DNA of 64,000 nucleotides from Sordaria brevicollis (taxonomy: Eukaryota > Ascomycota > Sordariomycetes > Sordariales > Sordariaceae). Shown in pieces: positions 36,108 to 47,900 of this stretch. Below the pieces are notes generated by a model, which was given only the letters and a program-made list of their open reading frames with translations, did not search any database and was not told where the DNA came from. Position 1 is the first letter of the stretch; each line of letters opens with the position of its first letter. Where the stretch lies: the NCBI GenBank assembly GCA_033439795.1, contig JAUTDP010000004.1, positions 3,844,001 through 3,908,000 on the forward strand. Direction: 5' to 3'. The position numbers and the translations under genes are program-made.

Positions 36108-37666
36108 TTTTGGGACTTAGTTGAGGTGTATGATGAGATGTTGAGATAATGGGAAGAAGTGATGATCTTTGTGGTCGGCGATTTAGTCTTCTTCCTGGTC
36201 GAGTAGTGTAGGACCTTTTGTATCAAACCGCACTTGAAGAGAAGACTGGTGTAGCAGTGACTCAACCTATTCCAAGGACACCTTGCGTAATGTGAATCGT
36301 GAAGCTGAAGTTGTTAATACGCCGCCAGAGCCGGAGCGATCAACCGACAACGACGATGGCGTGCGAGGAAAGTAACGGGAGTAACGTTGGCTTCCAGGCT
36401 GCTGGGTTACAATGAGGGGCATCATCACGAGTTTAGTTTACTGTCGTGTCGGCTTCAGCTTAACTGCGTGCATCAAAAGACCAAGTGCTATTGGGCTTGG
36501 CTTCGGTAAAACTTCGTATTTTCCTCTTGATGAAGTTGTCAAGATGACTTGTATAAGCAGAGGGAAGGCATACCGGCCCGGCTATCCTAAGAATGAGACA
36601 GGAGCAGCATTTCGGTCATGGCTGTGTTGGGGACGCTTCTGCCAGGTGTTGGATCTGACCTCTCTCGCATTCTAGCGGGTCAAGGTTTTTGCAGTTGAGA
36701 AGTCGCAGACTTGAACAGTGATTTGAGGCCATTCCATTGCCGTCTCCGAGTCCTATGTATTGTGAATGCTTCTGCCCCTCGGCGTGGGTATTGCTTTTCG
36801 TTCAGTTTCGAGTGGGCAGAGGAACCGATGCAGGATAAGGCCACGTTACGAAGCTACAGCAGTCATCTATTAAACTCCTGTTCATGAAGTCGAACAGATA
36901 TCATCTAGATGGGAGAGATATAATTCAATGCGGCAAATAAAGGAGCAACTGAATAAAAAGTGAAGGGAAAAGCAAATATCGGATGACAGCCCCAGGACAG
37001 TGCATCAAAAACTGCAAGTGAATAGAAAAAAATGAGCCAGAGTTCAAATCGAACCGATGGCCTTTCGCTCGCGGGGCCCACAGGGCACGATCCCCATTGC
37101 AGTCTGTGCATTTGCGAATTTTGAGTCTGCGTCTCACCCCGCTCGACCACCAGGACACAACTTTTCCAAACCGCTCAAACCATTTCGACCTCGCAACTTT
37201 CTCCGTCACCAGTATCACCACCCGGCCACGAACTAGCCCATCATCTCACCAATCGTCTTACACCTCTTTCATCACCCCTGGATACTCCTAAAAGGGGCCT
37301 CGATATATGGCAACATCAACAACATCGCCTCTTCATCGAAATACTCAATTGCTGCTCTCCTCGCTCGTCCCCCTCCTTCGAAGCTCTTCAGGTGGGTGAC
37401 GAGACCTGTGCCCCACTACAATTTCACTTTGGCCTCAGCAACGCGTCGTTTTCAGCCCACGCTCAACACTTCCACCAGAACAACATTTGGCCAAGGGAAC
37501 ATCACAACGCGTACCAACCACCAGCTTTCTCCATCGCCTACATTTCCCATTACCCGCTCTCGACATCGACTCTCCTGCTTGGATACCCTTTTGTGAGATA
37601 GACAGCATCACAGAAAGACGGCAAAGAACAGGCAAACAACCTCAGTGAAACAGCAAACCAACAGTC
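36108..37666. other. Divergent intergenic region upstream of BRF1
   Basis: Contains the promoters of the DUF1349 gene and BRF1. The last 500 nt is pyrimidine- and CA-rich and looks like a long leader. No gene recognised. Confidence 0.45.
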
Positions 37667-40372
37667 ATGTCGTCAAAGCCCAAGCCCAAACGGCCAAATG
37701 CCGTCCGCCGTATCATGGAGCGTGAAGAGAGCCGTGAGCGTCGTTTCAGGGAGGCTTCGGTAGCATCAAATGGAGGAACCAGCAACAGCACACCCGCTCC
37801 CACTACAGCAGCACCCCCCAAGCCTAACCGACCAAAGTGCGCCAATCCGAAATGTCCAAAGCCCAATGTCGTCGACGGAACCTGCCAGACTTGCGGTATG
37901 GTCGCTGATGACAGCAACATTGTTTCCGAGATCACTTTCGGTGAATCTTCATCAGGTGCCGCCGTCGTTCACGGTACCCATGTCGCCTTTGATCAAGGTG
38001 GTATCCGCGGCGTTGGTGGTCTTGCATTCCGCCGAGTTGCTGGCGGCGGTGCTTCGGAGGCTCGTGAACGCAGTCTTCGCGAGGTCAAGTCTTTCATGCA
38101 GCAATACACTTACCAGCTAAGACTCGGACAGAGCATCGGTGACATCGCCTTCCGTTACTACAAGGCTTGTTCACACGCCAACTTCGTTCAAGGTCGTCGT
38201 AAGCAGAATGTAGCTGCCATCTGCCTGTACGCCGCTTGCAGGGCGGAAAATAATCACAAGATCATGCTCCTCGACTTGGCTGATCTCCTCAAAGTGGACG
38301 TCTTCGTACTTGGCCGTGGCTACAAGGACTTTCTCAACCGCTTTCCCGAATTTCTTAATGGCCCTCGGCCCATCGTCATTGAGGATCTCATTTACCGTTT
38401 CGCTTCCAAGCTTGAGTTATACCACGATACCGACAAAGTAGCCCTGTCCGCTGTCCGCATCGCCAAGCGCATGCAACACGACAATATCACCCACGGTCGT
38501 AGGCCTGCTGGTATCTGCGGTGCCGCCGTCATCATGGCTGCTAGGGCGCATAACTATCGCCGTACTGTCAGAGAGGTTGTCTACATTGCCAAGGTCACAA
38601 TGGCCACCATTCAGGAGCGTATGGATGAGTTTGCGAGTGTTCCTGCTGCCCAGATGACCGTAAAGGACTTTCACGACAAGGATCCCGCGGAAGGTGGCCC
38701 ATCGCATGATCCTCCTTTTGTCTATAAGCAAACAGACGAGTGGAAGGCTAAGCACACCCGCCCCAAGAAGAGGAAGAGAAAGCAGGATGGAGACGGAAAG
38801 AATGGAACCAAGAAGATCCGGACCAACGACGGAACCTCGGCCGCGCCCCAGACTATCGACAAAGATGGCTTCGTTGTTCCCCCAGTTCCCCAGCAAGAAG
38901 GCCACAGCGATGATAATGTCGACGCTGAGGCTCTCATTGTTACTGCAGTCGCTGGCGAAGAGCAACAGCTGAGGACCTTGGTCGAGGAGTACGGTGAACT
39001 CGATGAGGAGGACGAGGATGATGAGGATTCTGGTTCCGATTCAGATTCAGACGATGAAGAGGATGAGGTCGATCCCAGCAGCGAGGAAGCCTTCGCCAAG
39101 GCCCAAGGTGTCGACATTCCCGCCACTGGAGCATCAGCGAGCAACGCCGAAAGCACCGGAAAAGAAGGTGACAAGAAGAAGAAAAAGGGAAAGAAGCAGA
39201 AGAAGATCACCATGCCCATCAACCAGGAGTGGCAATCAGATGAGGCTCTCTTGGAAAAAGAAATGGAGGCTCATCTTCACGACCCTGAGTTCCTCAATGC
39301 CGCTCGGGCCGAGAAAGTCGCAGAGCACAATCGCGCTCTGAAGATGAAGAAGATTGAAGCTGCTCGGAAGAAGAAAGCAGAGCAGCAGGCGAAGAAACAA
39401 GCCGCTGATGCTGCGTCTGCTACTTCTGCCACTGAGTCTTCCACGGCTCCTACACCTGCCGCCGTTCCGGCTTCCGCCTCCGGCACTACTGCCGACTCAA
39501 CTCCCACCAACTCTACCCCCGCCAGCTCTACTCCCGCCGAATCTAGCTCCACCGATTCTAGTTTCACCCCAACCACCACCGAGCAGTCTAGCACAACCAA
39601 AGGAACTGACACCGTCATGGAGGATGCCAGTGCTCGTCAACAACGTCAAACAGAGCCGATCACCGACCGCCCCAACCCGGCAGACTCGACTCCGTATACG
39701 CGCCCCCAGTACGTCGGCAACCCAGCCCTGGACGACCCTATCGTCCGCGAAGACGAATTCGCCGACGACCCCGAAGTCATGTACTGCCGCCTAGGCGACG
39801 CCGAGGCCAAGATGAAGGAGCAGATTTGGGTCAACCTTCACGTAGACTTTTTGCGCGTGAAGCAGCAGCGTGTGTTTGACCAGAAGCTGGCCGGAAAGAA
39901 CAAGGGCATGAACTCGAAGCGCAAGAACAAGAAGAACCAGGTACAGGACAACGGCGGTGTCCCCGAGACGGCCGAGGAGGCTGCCGTCAATATGCTCCGC
40001 AACCGCGGTATTAGCACCAAGCTCGACTACTCCAAGCTTGGGCAGATCTTCGACGTGGGCTTCAACGAGGAGGGACCGGGAAGCAACGAGGAGGAAAGCG
40101 CACAGGCTAGTGTCGCTGGTGATTCTTTCGAGGACCGCGGCAATGAGGGCCAAGGCCCCAGTGTTCCTGCCGCTGCACCTGCTAATGATGCTGCTGAGAA
40201 GGAACAAGAGGAGGTCGTGGAGGAAGAGGTTGAAGACGGACCTGCCGAAGAGGAATATGAGGAGGATTACAACAACGACGATGGTCGTTATGATGATTAC
40301 GATGAGGGCGGCGAGGAAGACATCAATCCCTTCGCGGACGACGACGAGATGGACGATGAGGAGGAATACTAA
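37667..40372 (+). CDS. brf1: TFIIIB subunit BRF1 (RNA polymerase III initiation factor)
   Basis: Intronless, 901 residues. An N-terminal zinc ribbon has Cys58, Cys63, Cys73 and Cys76. Two cyclin-like TFIIB repeats follow (about 115-315), recognisable from MQQYTYQLRLGQSIGDIAFR, RRKQNVAAICLYAACR and RRPAGICGAAVIMAAR. The Brf1-specific TBP-binding block lies near residues 685-760 (DDPEVMYCRLGDAEAKMKEQ, VNLHVDFLRVKQQRVFDQ). Linkers are very acidic or Lys-rich, and the C-terminus is an Asp/Glu tail. BRF1 joins TBP and Bdp1 to form TFIIIB, which recruits Pol III to tRNA and 5S genes in the nucleus. It is longer than yeast Brf1 (596), because of a Ser/Thr/Ala/Pro-rich insert at about 570-660. Confidence 0.96.
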   Translation: MSSKPKPKRPNAVRRIMEREESRERRFREASVASNGGTSNSTPAPTTAAPPKPNRPKCANPKCPKPNVVDGTCQTCGMVADDSNIVSEITFGESSSGAAVVHGTHVAFDQGGIRGVGGLAFRRVAGGGASEARERSLREVKSFMQQYTYQLRLGQSIGDIAFRYYKACSHANFVQGRRKQNVAAICLYAACRAENNHKIMLLDLADLLKVDVFVLGRGYKDFLNRFPEFLNGPRPIVIEDLIYRFASKLELYHDTDKVALSAVRIAKRMQHDNITHGRRPAGICGAAVIMAARAHNYRRTVREVVYIAKVTMATIQERMDEFASVPAAQMTVKDFHDKDPAEGGPSHDPPFVYKQTDEWKAKHTRPKKRKRKQDGDGKNGTKKIRTNDGTSAAPQTIDKDGFVVPPVPQQEGHSDDNVDAEALIVTAVAGEEQQLRTLVEEYGELDEEDEDDEDSGSDSDSDDEEDEVDPSSEEAFAKAQGVDIPATGASASNAESTGKEGDKKKKKGKKQKKITMPINQEWQSDEALLEKEMEAHLHDPEFLNAARAEKVAEHNRALKMKKIEAARKKKAEQQAKKQAADAASATSATESSTAPTPAAVPASASGTTADSTPTNSTPASSTPAESSSTDSSFTPTTTEQSSTTKGTDTVMEDASARQQRQTEPITDRPNPADSTPYTRPQYVGNPALDDPIVREDEFADDPEVMYCRLGDAEAKMKEQIWVNLHVDFLRVKQQRVFDQKLAGKNKGMNSKRKNKKNQVQDNGGVPETAEEAAVNMLRNRGISTKLDYSKLGQIFDVGFNEEGPGSNEEESAQASVAGDSFEDRGNEGQGPSVPAAAPANDAAEKEQEEVVEEEVEDGPAEEEYEEDYNNDDGRYDDYDEGGEEDINPFADDDEMDDEEEY

Positions 40373-40820
40373 ATCGGTTGTGGCCGATTTAGTCCCTTGG
40401 CTTTGCATGACGAGAGAAAATCATTGGGAGCAAGCGAGCGTGCTTTGTTATCTTGCAACTTCATATTTTTGAAATCCCAGTAACACAGGTGTTATGTTAT
40501 ATGTGATGAGGACAATCGATACGAGCATATATACGCTCAACAATCATATAAAGTTCCAAAACCATCGCTTCGTCCGTTATTAGGTTTTGTGTCCTTTTAT
40601 GTGCCTCTCTCTTGTAACCTTGCGGCATCGGCGGTCGTATTGCATATCCCATATAGTTCGTTACTCTGTACTGCTGTTTTTGTACTAAATGGTCATCACA
40701 TCATTCCTGTCCTGGCCTTGTTACCCACCCCTTCATGCGATGTTCTTCTGTCACCTTCTCGGTTCACCACCAGTGACCTTCGCCAGTTCCATCCGCGCGA
40801 TGCACCATCTTGACACATGA
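40373..40820. other. Convergent intergenic region
   Basis: About 450 nt between BRF1 and the small secreted-protein gene, presumably shared 3' untranslated sequence. Nothing else seen. Confidence 0.45.
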
Positions 40821-41160
40821 TCACTACATCAAATCCACACAAGTAAGCACCTCATACGAACCATCACCACATCCTGGAGTGTCCAAGATAACTTACAGAA
40901 CTCGTAATTCCCCGTGACGCTTGGTTGGAAGAACCTCCCTGGAGAGTATGTATCAAATTCTCCGCCCTCGGCGTCCCTCCTGCTGCTTCCCCTCCTTCTC
41001 CCGCACCCGCGCCTGCTCCCTCTTTGGCGTCCTCAAAGGAGATGGCGCCGTCACCGACTACCATGGCTGGGGAATAGGCGCCTAGGTTGATGTTGAGGGG
41101 AAGGGGGAGAGGGAGGGCGGTGACGGTTAGGGTTGCGAGGAGGAGGGTGAGGGGGTGCAT
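40821..41160 (-). CDS. Small secreted protein with NINLGAYSP motif
   Basis: Signal peptide at residues 1-16 (MHPLTLLLATLTVTAL), then LPLPLPLNINLGAYSP and VVGDGAISF, followed by a Gly/Ala/Glu-rich tail, 88 residues. A GTAAGT donor follows codon 88 at 40896. A TAG acceptor 73 nt on is followed directly by TGA (40823-40821), so splicing would end the protein at GITSS. Without splicing the frame adds ten residues and stops at 40864. No cysteines, so it is not a typical disulfide-rich effector. I recall similar short secreted proteins with an NINLGAYSP core in other Sordariomycetes but cannot verify this here. Function unknown. Confidence 0.7.
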
Positions 41161-44100
41161 TTTGTGGGCTGGTTCGGATCGGGTTATTAAGGTAGTGTTG
41201 GTGTATTCGTGTATGTCTCGCTTCCGAGCGAGTTGAAGATGGTAAAAGTGGGTATGTCTTTGAAGAGGGTAGCCGGACCCTTAGGAGAAGGGAAGAACTG
41301 GGGGGGATGAGGCGAGCACAGCTCTGCGGGAATTGAATGCGGGCTAGTAGCCGGAGGATGAAAGTCTCGGGGTGAGTTCGATAGCAAGAGATCTTCAGGA
41401 CAACATGGTGGCGATCGTCTGTTAAATGTAGTTCATCATTTACATACCGATTTGAAAGAGCAACGAGAGAAGAAGCTTTTTCCCTTCCCCTGATCAACGA
41501 GCATGAAACGACATGGTTCCTGTTGTGATCGATCACTCCCGTCGACTGCTTTGAGTTTGTGCGATGAACTGCTGCTTTCAGCTTTCCTAAACCTACCTGC
41601 CCCGAAGATTTCCAGATGCTTTTCGCTTTGTTCCCGTCTCATGTTTCGCTAATCGCCAAAACTTAACCCTTCCCCTGGAGACTGTACCACGGTTTTCCGT
41701 GTCTCATCGAGTCCGCCACAAAAGTCCAAGAATGTTGTTCAGATTAGGTTTTGATACACTACCACCTCGTGGGCCGCCGTCGTCTTAAGGGGTTGCGCCT
41801 CGATGATTTCGAGACCGAGACCGTGATCTTCTTGCGGTTTGAGACGAATGCCAAGACGTCAGGAGAAGGCGTTCATCCCGTCGTGCCCTTATCACCACTT
41901 GACCGTGATCTCTGGGTAAATTCTCAACTCGAAAATATCGGGCTTCTGTTGTCCTTTGGTTCCTCGGAAGGCTGTTATCTCCGAACGAGCCGACAAAGAT
42001 ATCGCATGCATGAAAATGCAGTTGACGTCGACCCGACGTAGAGTGACTCCGGGCCGTCTTTTCAACCTGTCCCCGCACTCCACGAAGGCATGTGTCAACG
42101 GATGGACTGTGGGGATTTTGGGGGGCAGCGTCGTCGTTGTTGCCGCTGCCGTGCGGAGATGATGCAGTTCGCTTCGTGCTCAGTGTGGGGTCATTTTCGG
42201 GCAGCCCTGCCGTTGTCGTCGCCGCCTATCGTTAGCGAATATTTAAGCATGAATAGTGGAGCATAGGGCCTGGGCTTCCACTTGGATTTTCCCCTCACAT
42301 GCCTGGGCTTTGCAATCTCTTTTTTCTTGGTTTCCGTCCGTCCATTTTTCCTCAACAACAATCCGCTCAGACGTCCAGCCCGAAATCCCCAACAACTTTT
42401 TTGGTCAAATCTCAAATCCTCTCCACTCGGAGCAATCAACCGAGCAAACCGTTGTCGGTTCGACGAATTGCCATCAAACAACTGTCGCCTTTTTATATTC
42501 CGCCGATAACGCCAATAGCCAGTGGCAATATGAGCACCACGTCTCTGCCGCCACTACACTATACTAGGGTTGAACACTGTCTTGAACATGTGTCGGCCAT
42601 GGTATGTTGTAAGCCAGCGAGGACTGCCTCCGATACATGTTACGTATCGAGCTTCTTATACATCCATACCCAGCCCGGTCCAGTCAAGTTTGAACGTGTC
42701 AATGTCTGATGGAGTTTGTGGTCCTCGCATGCATTCGGAGTTTTGATGACACACATCCCGTCACCTCCCCCGGATTTCTCAAGGGCCATCGAGTGGGGAT
42801 GGTCCGAAGCGAGTGAGAGGGGTTGGCTTTGCGTCTTTCATTGCCTTGGGAGCTTGTGAGTGTCGATCATGACCTACCACAAGTTGATTCACAATTCAGA
42901 GCCCTCGATACGTATGTACCTTCTCGGTTCAATACGCCTGGTCTTTGTGTAGATTGTCAACACAATGTTGGGTCCTTTTGCGAACAAAGAACCACGGAGT
43001 GACCCGGATTCGGACCCTTCATTGGAGACACTTTCAAGTGAAAGAAGAAGTAAGGCTGAGATGGTATCTAAGCACCACGGCAAGTGCCGTCATTGTATGC
43101 GCCTCTGATGAAAACGTATGGGCAAAAACGAGCTACAGTCCATATCTCTTAAGAGGTATTACCAGATCGTGAGCTAATGGCTGCAGGCGGATCGATGCAG
43201 CCGGATAGGTACTTCAGATGGTTGCCATATTTGGCACGTATGGCAGTCTTCGTCGATGTCATCTGAAAGATCATCCTCCTTTCTCAAGGCTGATTGTTCC
43301 CATCACCTCCGGAGAACGAAAGGGGAAGTCCGCAGAGGTATACTGCCCTCACTGGTGATGGGTGTTGAAGTGAGAGAGACCTGAGAGGCAGGAAACGTTC
43401 AAGGATAAGATGATGAACACCCGTGGCGTCCTTGTCAAACACCAGGGAACCAGTTTTTGAAGCCCATGTGACTACCTTGCAGTTTCTCAACAGAAGATTG
43501 CGATGTGGTGAAAGAATGCAAAGGGTCATTTCAGGGCGACTCTGTATCGCCAAATCGCATCTTTGCTGCTGGGGTCAGGATAACATCGCTGCGGATCGCC
43601 GCCCTAACAAGTGGAACTTGACGCATCTCAGTGGATGCAGCTAGGTTATGGGGATGCCGGCTTCTGCTGGGCAACTGGAGCGCCCCCAATCTTGGGATCT
43701 CGGCGACAGCAACACTCCGCTGCCCGGATCTGCCTCGGCCATTTGCTCGACTCCATCGGTCTTATAAAATCTCTGAAAACTAAAAGTGTCGCCCCTCCTC
43801 CGTCATGGCTCGTCGAAGTTGCTCATATTGATTTCTTTTGCCTGTCTTACTTGCCGTCCTTGGATAAAGCTCTCAACAGCGACCACTGCGACCCTTGATA
43901 CCCCACGTCCGGTATTACCTACTATCTAGCCATCCCTTCACTCAGCAACCACAAGAACCTTGATAGCACCCCCTTTGGAAGCTTATCCAACCTTCACACC
44001 ACCTTATCGGAAGACGCCCTTCACCTTCACTTCAAGTCGTCATAGAAAACCTTCAACGGTCCCCACAGCAAACAATAACGGCTCAGCTATTTGTTCTGGA

Positions 44101-44198
44101 ACTGCCTACTTGATTTCCCGGCTCTTCTTCGACCTTTTCAAACCACCGTCAACCTCGGTCTCATCGACGAGCAAATCTATCCTCGCTCACCAAACATC
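41161..44198. other. Intergenic region, 3 kb without a supported gene
   Basis: Several 60-136-codon frames, none with recognisable content. A CT-rich stretch at 42,290-42,540 ends at an ATG (42531) that opens a 59-codon frame with a possible GTATGT donor after 24 codons. It looks like a leader, but I could not find a convincing downstream exon. The right end is the leader of the Cys-rich gene. Confidence 0.4.
43763..43768 (+). promoter_or_regulatory. TATA-like box upstream of the Cys-rich gene
   Basis: TATAAA in cttataaaatct, about 430 nt upstream of the ATG at 44199, followed by a CA/CT-rich leader. Positional evidence only. Confidence 0.3.
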
Positions 44199-44874
44199 AT
44201 GGCCCAAACAATGGAAAAGCCCACCGCCGTCGAGCCAGCCCCGATGCCCGCCAGTCACATCAAGCCCAATAGCTTCTTCACGACGCGCTCGCGAGCCTGC
44301 TGCAAATGCAACGAGGAAGGCTCCTCTCACGACCAGTCCTGCGTCAAGTCCGAATGCGCCCACCAGTTCTGCACCGACTGCCCCCAGCTGGACTCGCGCG
44401 GCAGGGAGGTCATTGAGCACTCGTTCCCTTGCAACTGGGTCTGCAACACGTGCTCCGAGGTGCACAGCGTACTCTCCATCCTGGTCAAGAACGTCGAGTG
44501 CAAGTGCGAGAAGCCGTCACTACAGGCTATTTACGACCAATTCGGCCGCATCTTCCTCTACTTCCGCAACGACCCCGCTGTGGACGACTTGACCGACGCG
44601 GCTAAAGTCCAAGAGGCGGCCTGGAGGGTTTGGGAAGCGGGCGCCGAGCCGTGGTTGCCCCATGTTGTCGCTGCTGAGGAGGCCATTGCGAGGGCGAGTT
44701 CCAAGAAGGGTTGGAGTCAGTTATCGTAAGTTTTCATTTTCTGTCGTTCATATTGCGGCATGTTGGGCAACGTAACTAACTGTTCCTGTCGACACCTCTA
44801 GTCAAGCTAGTTTCTCGAGTGAGGACACCCTCGACATGGACGCCTCGGAGTCCGTTGTTAGCGACTCATATTAG
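44199..44874 (+). CDS. Cys/His-rich probable zinc-binding protein
   Basis: Exons 44199-44725 and 44802-44874, 199 residues. The 76-nt intron has a GTAAGT donor, ctaac branch and TAG acceptor. Start ATG 44199 (catcATGG) is chosen over an in-frame ATG 36 codons upstream, because the upstream part translates leader-like sequence. Residues about 35-90 hold a Cys/His array: CCKCNEEG, HDQSCVKSECAHQFCTDC and CNWVCNTC, spaced like a double zinc ribbon or RING-like fold. A helical region with Trp residues follows, and the C-terminus is Ser/Asp-rich. No named family is recognised. Zinc binding is inferred. Confidence 0.8.
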
Positions 44875-45597
44875 GTTACTTGCTTGAGTCGCCATTATCT
44901 TCTGAACTGATCTCGGCCGGATAGTTGCACACATTTTTCGGCAAGCGCTTTCGGCACTTGCTATCTTCTTTCGTGCGACCTTTCTTCGACATGATCAACA
45001 ATACCCCATAACATGGTGCGTCTCGGAACTATGACGTCCGTCACGACCCCTCGATTTCATATCACCTCCGCCTTTGGGTCTTCATATTTCGCATTCACGT
45101 CTACAATATCGGAGGAAACAACATTGCATGGATAGCGGGGTTCTAGGCGTTGGACTTCTTGATTTTCTTCCACAAAGATATTCTGCTCCTCATCTCATAA
45201 CAAGCGAGTGGCGTTAGGGTTTGGATGGAGGATGGATATGTCTTTCAAAAAAAATATGGCTTAGTAGGCACTTTGGCCTATAGTTTTTACTCGTCAGATG
45301 GGCATGATATACCCTCCGTTTCACCAAACATGGGAGACGCAAAACAATCAACAACTTGATTACCAAATCTGCCCATTTGAATAGCGCATCTTGAGAAAAC
45401 GTGACTGCTTCTGATCATTGGATAATACCAACACATTCCTACTCTGCCTGCCTATCAACTGGGGATGAACTCAACTAGTAGGTACCTCTAGGTCCAGGCT
45501 CATACTCTGATCTTGCGCTGTAATCTCCCTAGAAGCGTTTTTTCTTTGCTCTCTCCACTACTTAGATGCATCTCCGCAGCCACACCATCACAGATCA
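44875..45597. other. Intergenic region
   Basis: Presumed 3' untranslated region of the Cys-rich gene, then spacer up to the tRNA. No gene recognised. Confidence 0.4.
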
Positions 45598-45682
45598 GGG
45601 CGTGTGGCTCAGTTGGTAGAGCGTTCGCTTAGCATACTCACCTGTATGCGAAAGGTCCTGGGTTCGATTCCCAGCTCGTCCA
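45598..45682 (+). tRNA. tRNA-Ala (anticodon AGC) with 12-nt intron
   Basis: Cloverleaf from GGGCGTG to CTCGTCC plus discriminator A. The D arm is gctc/gagc and the T arm ctggg-ttcgatt-cccag. Anticodon stem ttcgc/gcgaa encloses ttagcat interrupted by a 12-nt intron after position 37. The acceptor stem has one T-T mismatch at 6-67. The B box ggttcgattcc is perfect. A T-rich tract follows about 20 nt downstream, as expected for Pol III termination. Confidence 0.93.
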
Positions 45683-47900
45683 CTTCTCTTTTGCGTTTTT
45701 TTGCCCATTCACCTTCTTTTATCGTCCTCGTTCTTCTTTTTTAAAAATAAAAGAAAATGCTGGTGCACGGCGACGTAAACGGTTAAGTTTCAGTTAATTC
45801 AGGTGCTCTCCTTGGTGTGATGTTAAAGAAATGTCTAGAGTATTTGTCTTTTTGATGCAAATGTTAAGAATGGTTTCGACTTATTGTCTTTTCATTTTCC
45901 AGTTCCAAAAAGCAGCGATGACTACTCCCCAATATTCTCGAGGATAAACAATAAGGAGGTCTCTAGTTGGTTTGATGCGTGTCTTGCAATTCTCATGCAG
46001 TCGATCTACGCAGTGATTGTTTTGAATCCTTATTTCTTTTCAGTGTCACCATTCTCTTCTTACACCGTATCTGTCCAGCGCAGCGTACCTCTAGAATCCA
46101 AAATCAAGATGCACATGTCTCAGATCCCATGTCTTGCCTTCTTCATCTCTGGTACATGGCTCAAAAACCCCACCTTGGATCCGGGAGTACAAAATGGGGC
46201 TCTCTGTATCCCAGTGTCCCAGTGTCCACTACGTGTAGTATTCCAGTCTGATCAGTTGCGGTAGACTAAGGTAAGGCAAGAAGAAGAGACAAAACTCCAC
46301 GAAACCTTATTCATTGCCGGTTCTAGAACAGACATGGTGAAGTTTCAGAAACCTATGTTCATCCACAATGAAATTTGCTGAAGTCCGAGAAAGGAAACAA
46401 GTCTTGGACAGATTGATGCGGCTGTGATACGTTCCACGATCGTGGGTTTGTGTGGACGGCGGGGTGTAGTGTACTTTCTCTTAAGAAGTTCGAGAATGTT
46501 TCAAGACTCTTCTATACAGGGAGGTATTGTTATCACATCATATTTTACTTGCTTCCCTTAGTCGATGCACCCATACATACTATCATCAGTGAAGCTCTGG
46601 CGATGGAAACAGTCCGTTGGTAAGTATAGAGGTACCTATATATCCCTCAACATCGTGTCAAGAACTTTAGCGCACTATCTAACTCCTCCGGTATCTGACT
46701 CCTCCAGTAACTAACTCCTTCCTCGTCTATCTCCCCGTCGGCAATACTTCGCGGTCATCATGGTAACGAAGAGACAAAAGCACCACAGACACTCGCTGTA
46801 AGTAAGACAAACATATCAGACAGTAAAACGGATAAAGTCTTTCTAAGAACAGCAAAATGAAGTTTTCAGTGTTTCTATTTTTTTTTTTTTTTCGAGCGAT
46901 CTGCATTGACTACCTCTAGGGGAGCAAGGCATCGTTCTAGTGGGTTTTACAGATATGCGAGTAAAAATATACTAACACAAAACCAAGACCCGTACGGGCC
47001 TTTCGTCTAGCAACTCGACGCTTGGATTCTTTCTAATTCCTACATGTATCTAGAGTGTCATGTCGCATACCTTACCAACGAGAGATCCAATGCAGAGTGA
47101 CGCACATAGCACATGATTTCTAACTTGAACAGTGATCGACCGATTGCAGATCATGGATCTACGTACATACATTACCCAGTATGACCACTTCGCTACACTC
47201 CATCACATCACTGTGTAGACGAGGTAAAACCAGCCATTTGCGATACTCGCCTGGGCTATTAAGCTATCTAAAAACGCCATCCTCGACCCATTGTGCACCG
47301 ATAACAGAGAATTGACGTCTCGCCGAGGATATGGACTTGTGCCATGGCCCAGATCCAGAATGCGTTTTCTCAAGACCCTGAGTCCTCGGCGACAATGGGA
47401 TTATTACATAACGACTACAACCTGGTGGGCACTTGTATTTGGACTTCCGATAAGGAGAAGTGCCTTTCAGGCGTCAAAGTCCCTAGGTTCTACGGAGATT
47501 CTTCGTGTCAAGAAGGGGGAGAAGGATGGCGAGTGTTGACATGCAATCACAGTACTGTAAAGCCATTTACAACGGAAGACGAGATGAGATGTTGGGGTAG
47601 TTACGCATCCATAAGCTTGTGATCATTGTCATCTATAGAAAAACCAAAGCTCATTCTCACAATCGTTTTAAACAAGAACGCCATTTTCTCGAATCAGAGA
47701 GCACCCCCATTTTATATTTCGCCATGGCCTCCAAGAACCTATCCAATCCACCTGCGCCAACGTAAAGCCAAAAAAGGGGTATAAAAGCCAAAAATCATAA
47801 ACATGAAGATAATCGAAAGTCGCTCCAGAACGCCAGGCTCCGTCAGCCATGCAATCGGTCCACCCGAGTCTTCACTTTCACCTTTTCTTTCCTTCAGTTT
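45683..47900. other. Intergenic region between tRNA-Ala and the SGNH esterase gene
   Basis: No supported gene. A 126-codon plus frame starts at 45884 and a 92-codon plus frame at 47344. The latter has a Cys pattern (TCIW, EKCLSG, SSCQEG, LTCN) but no signal peptide and is not called. A T tract of about 17 lies near 46,880. Confidence 0.4.

Noticed and set aside
38417..38965. 182-codon minus frame within BRF1
   Set aside because: Antisense shadow of a conserved coding region.
45884..46264. 126-codon plus frame
   Set aside because: Mixed hydrophobic and basic pieces without motif; no leader or splice signals.
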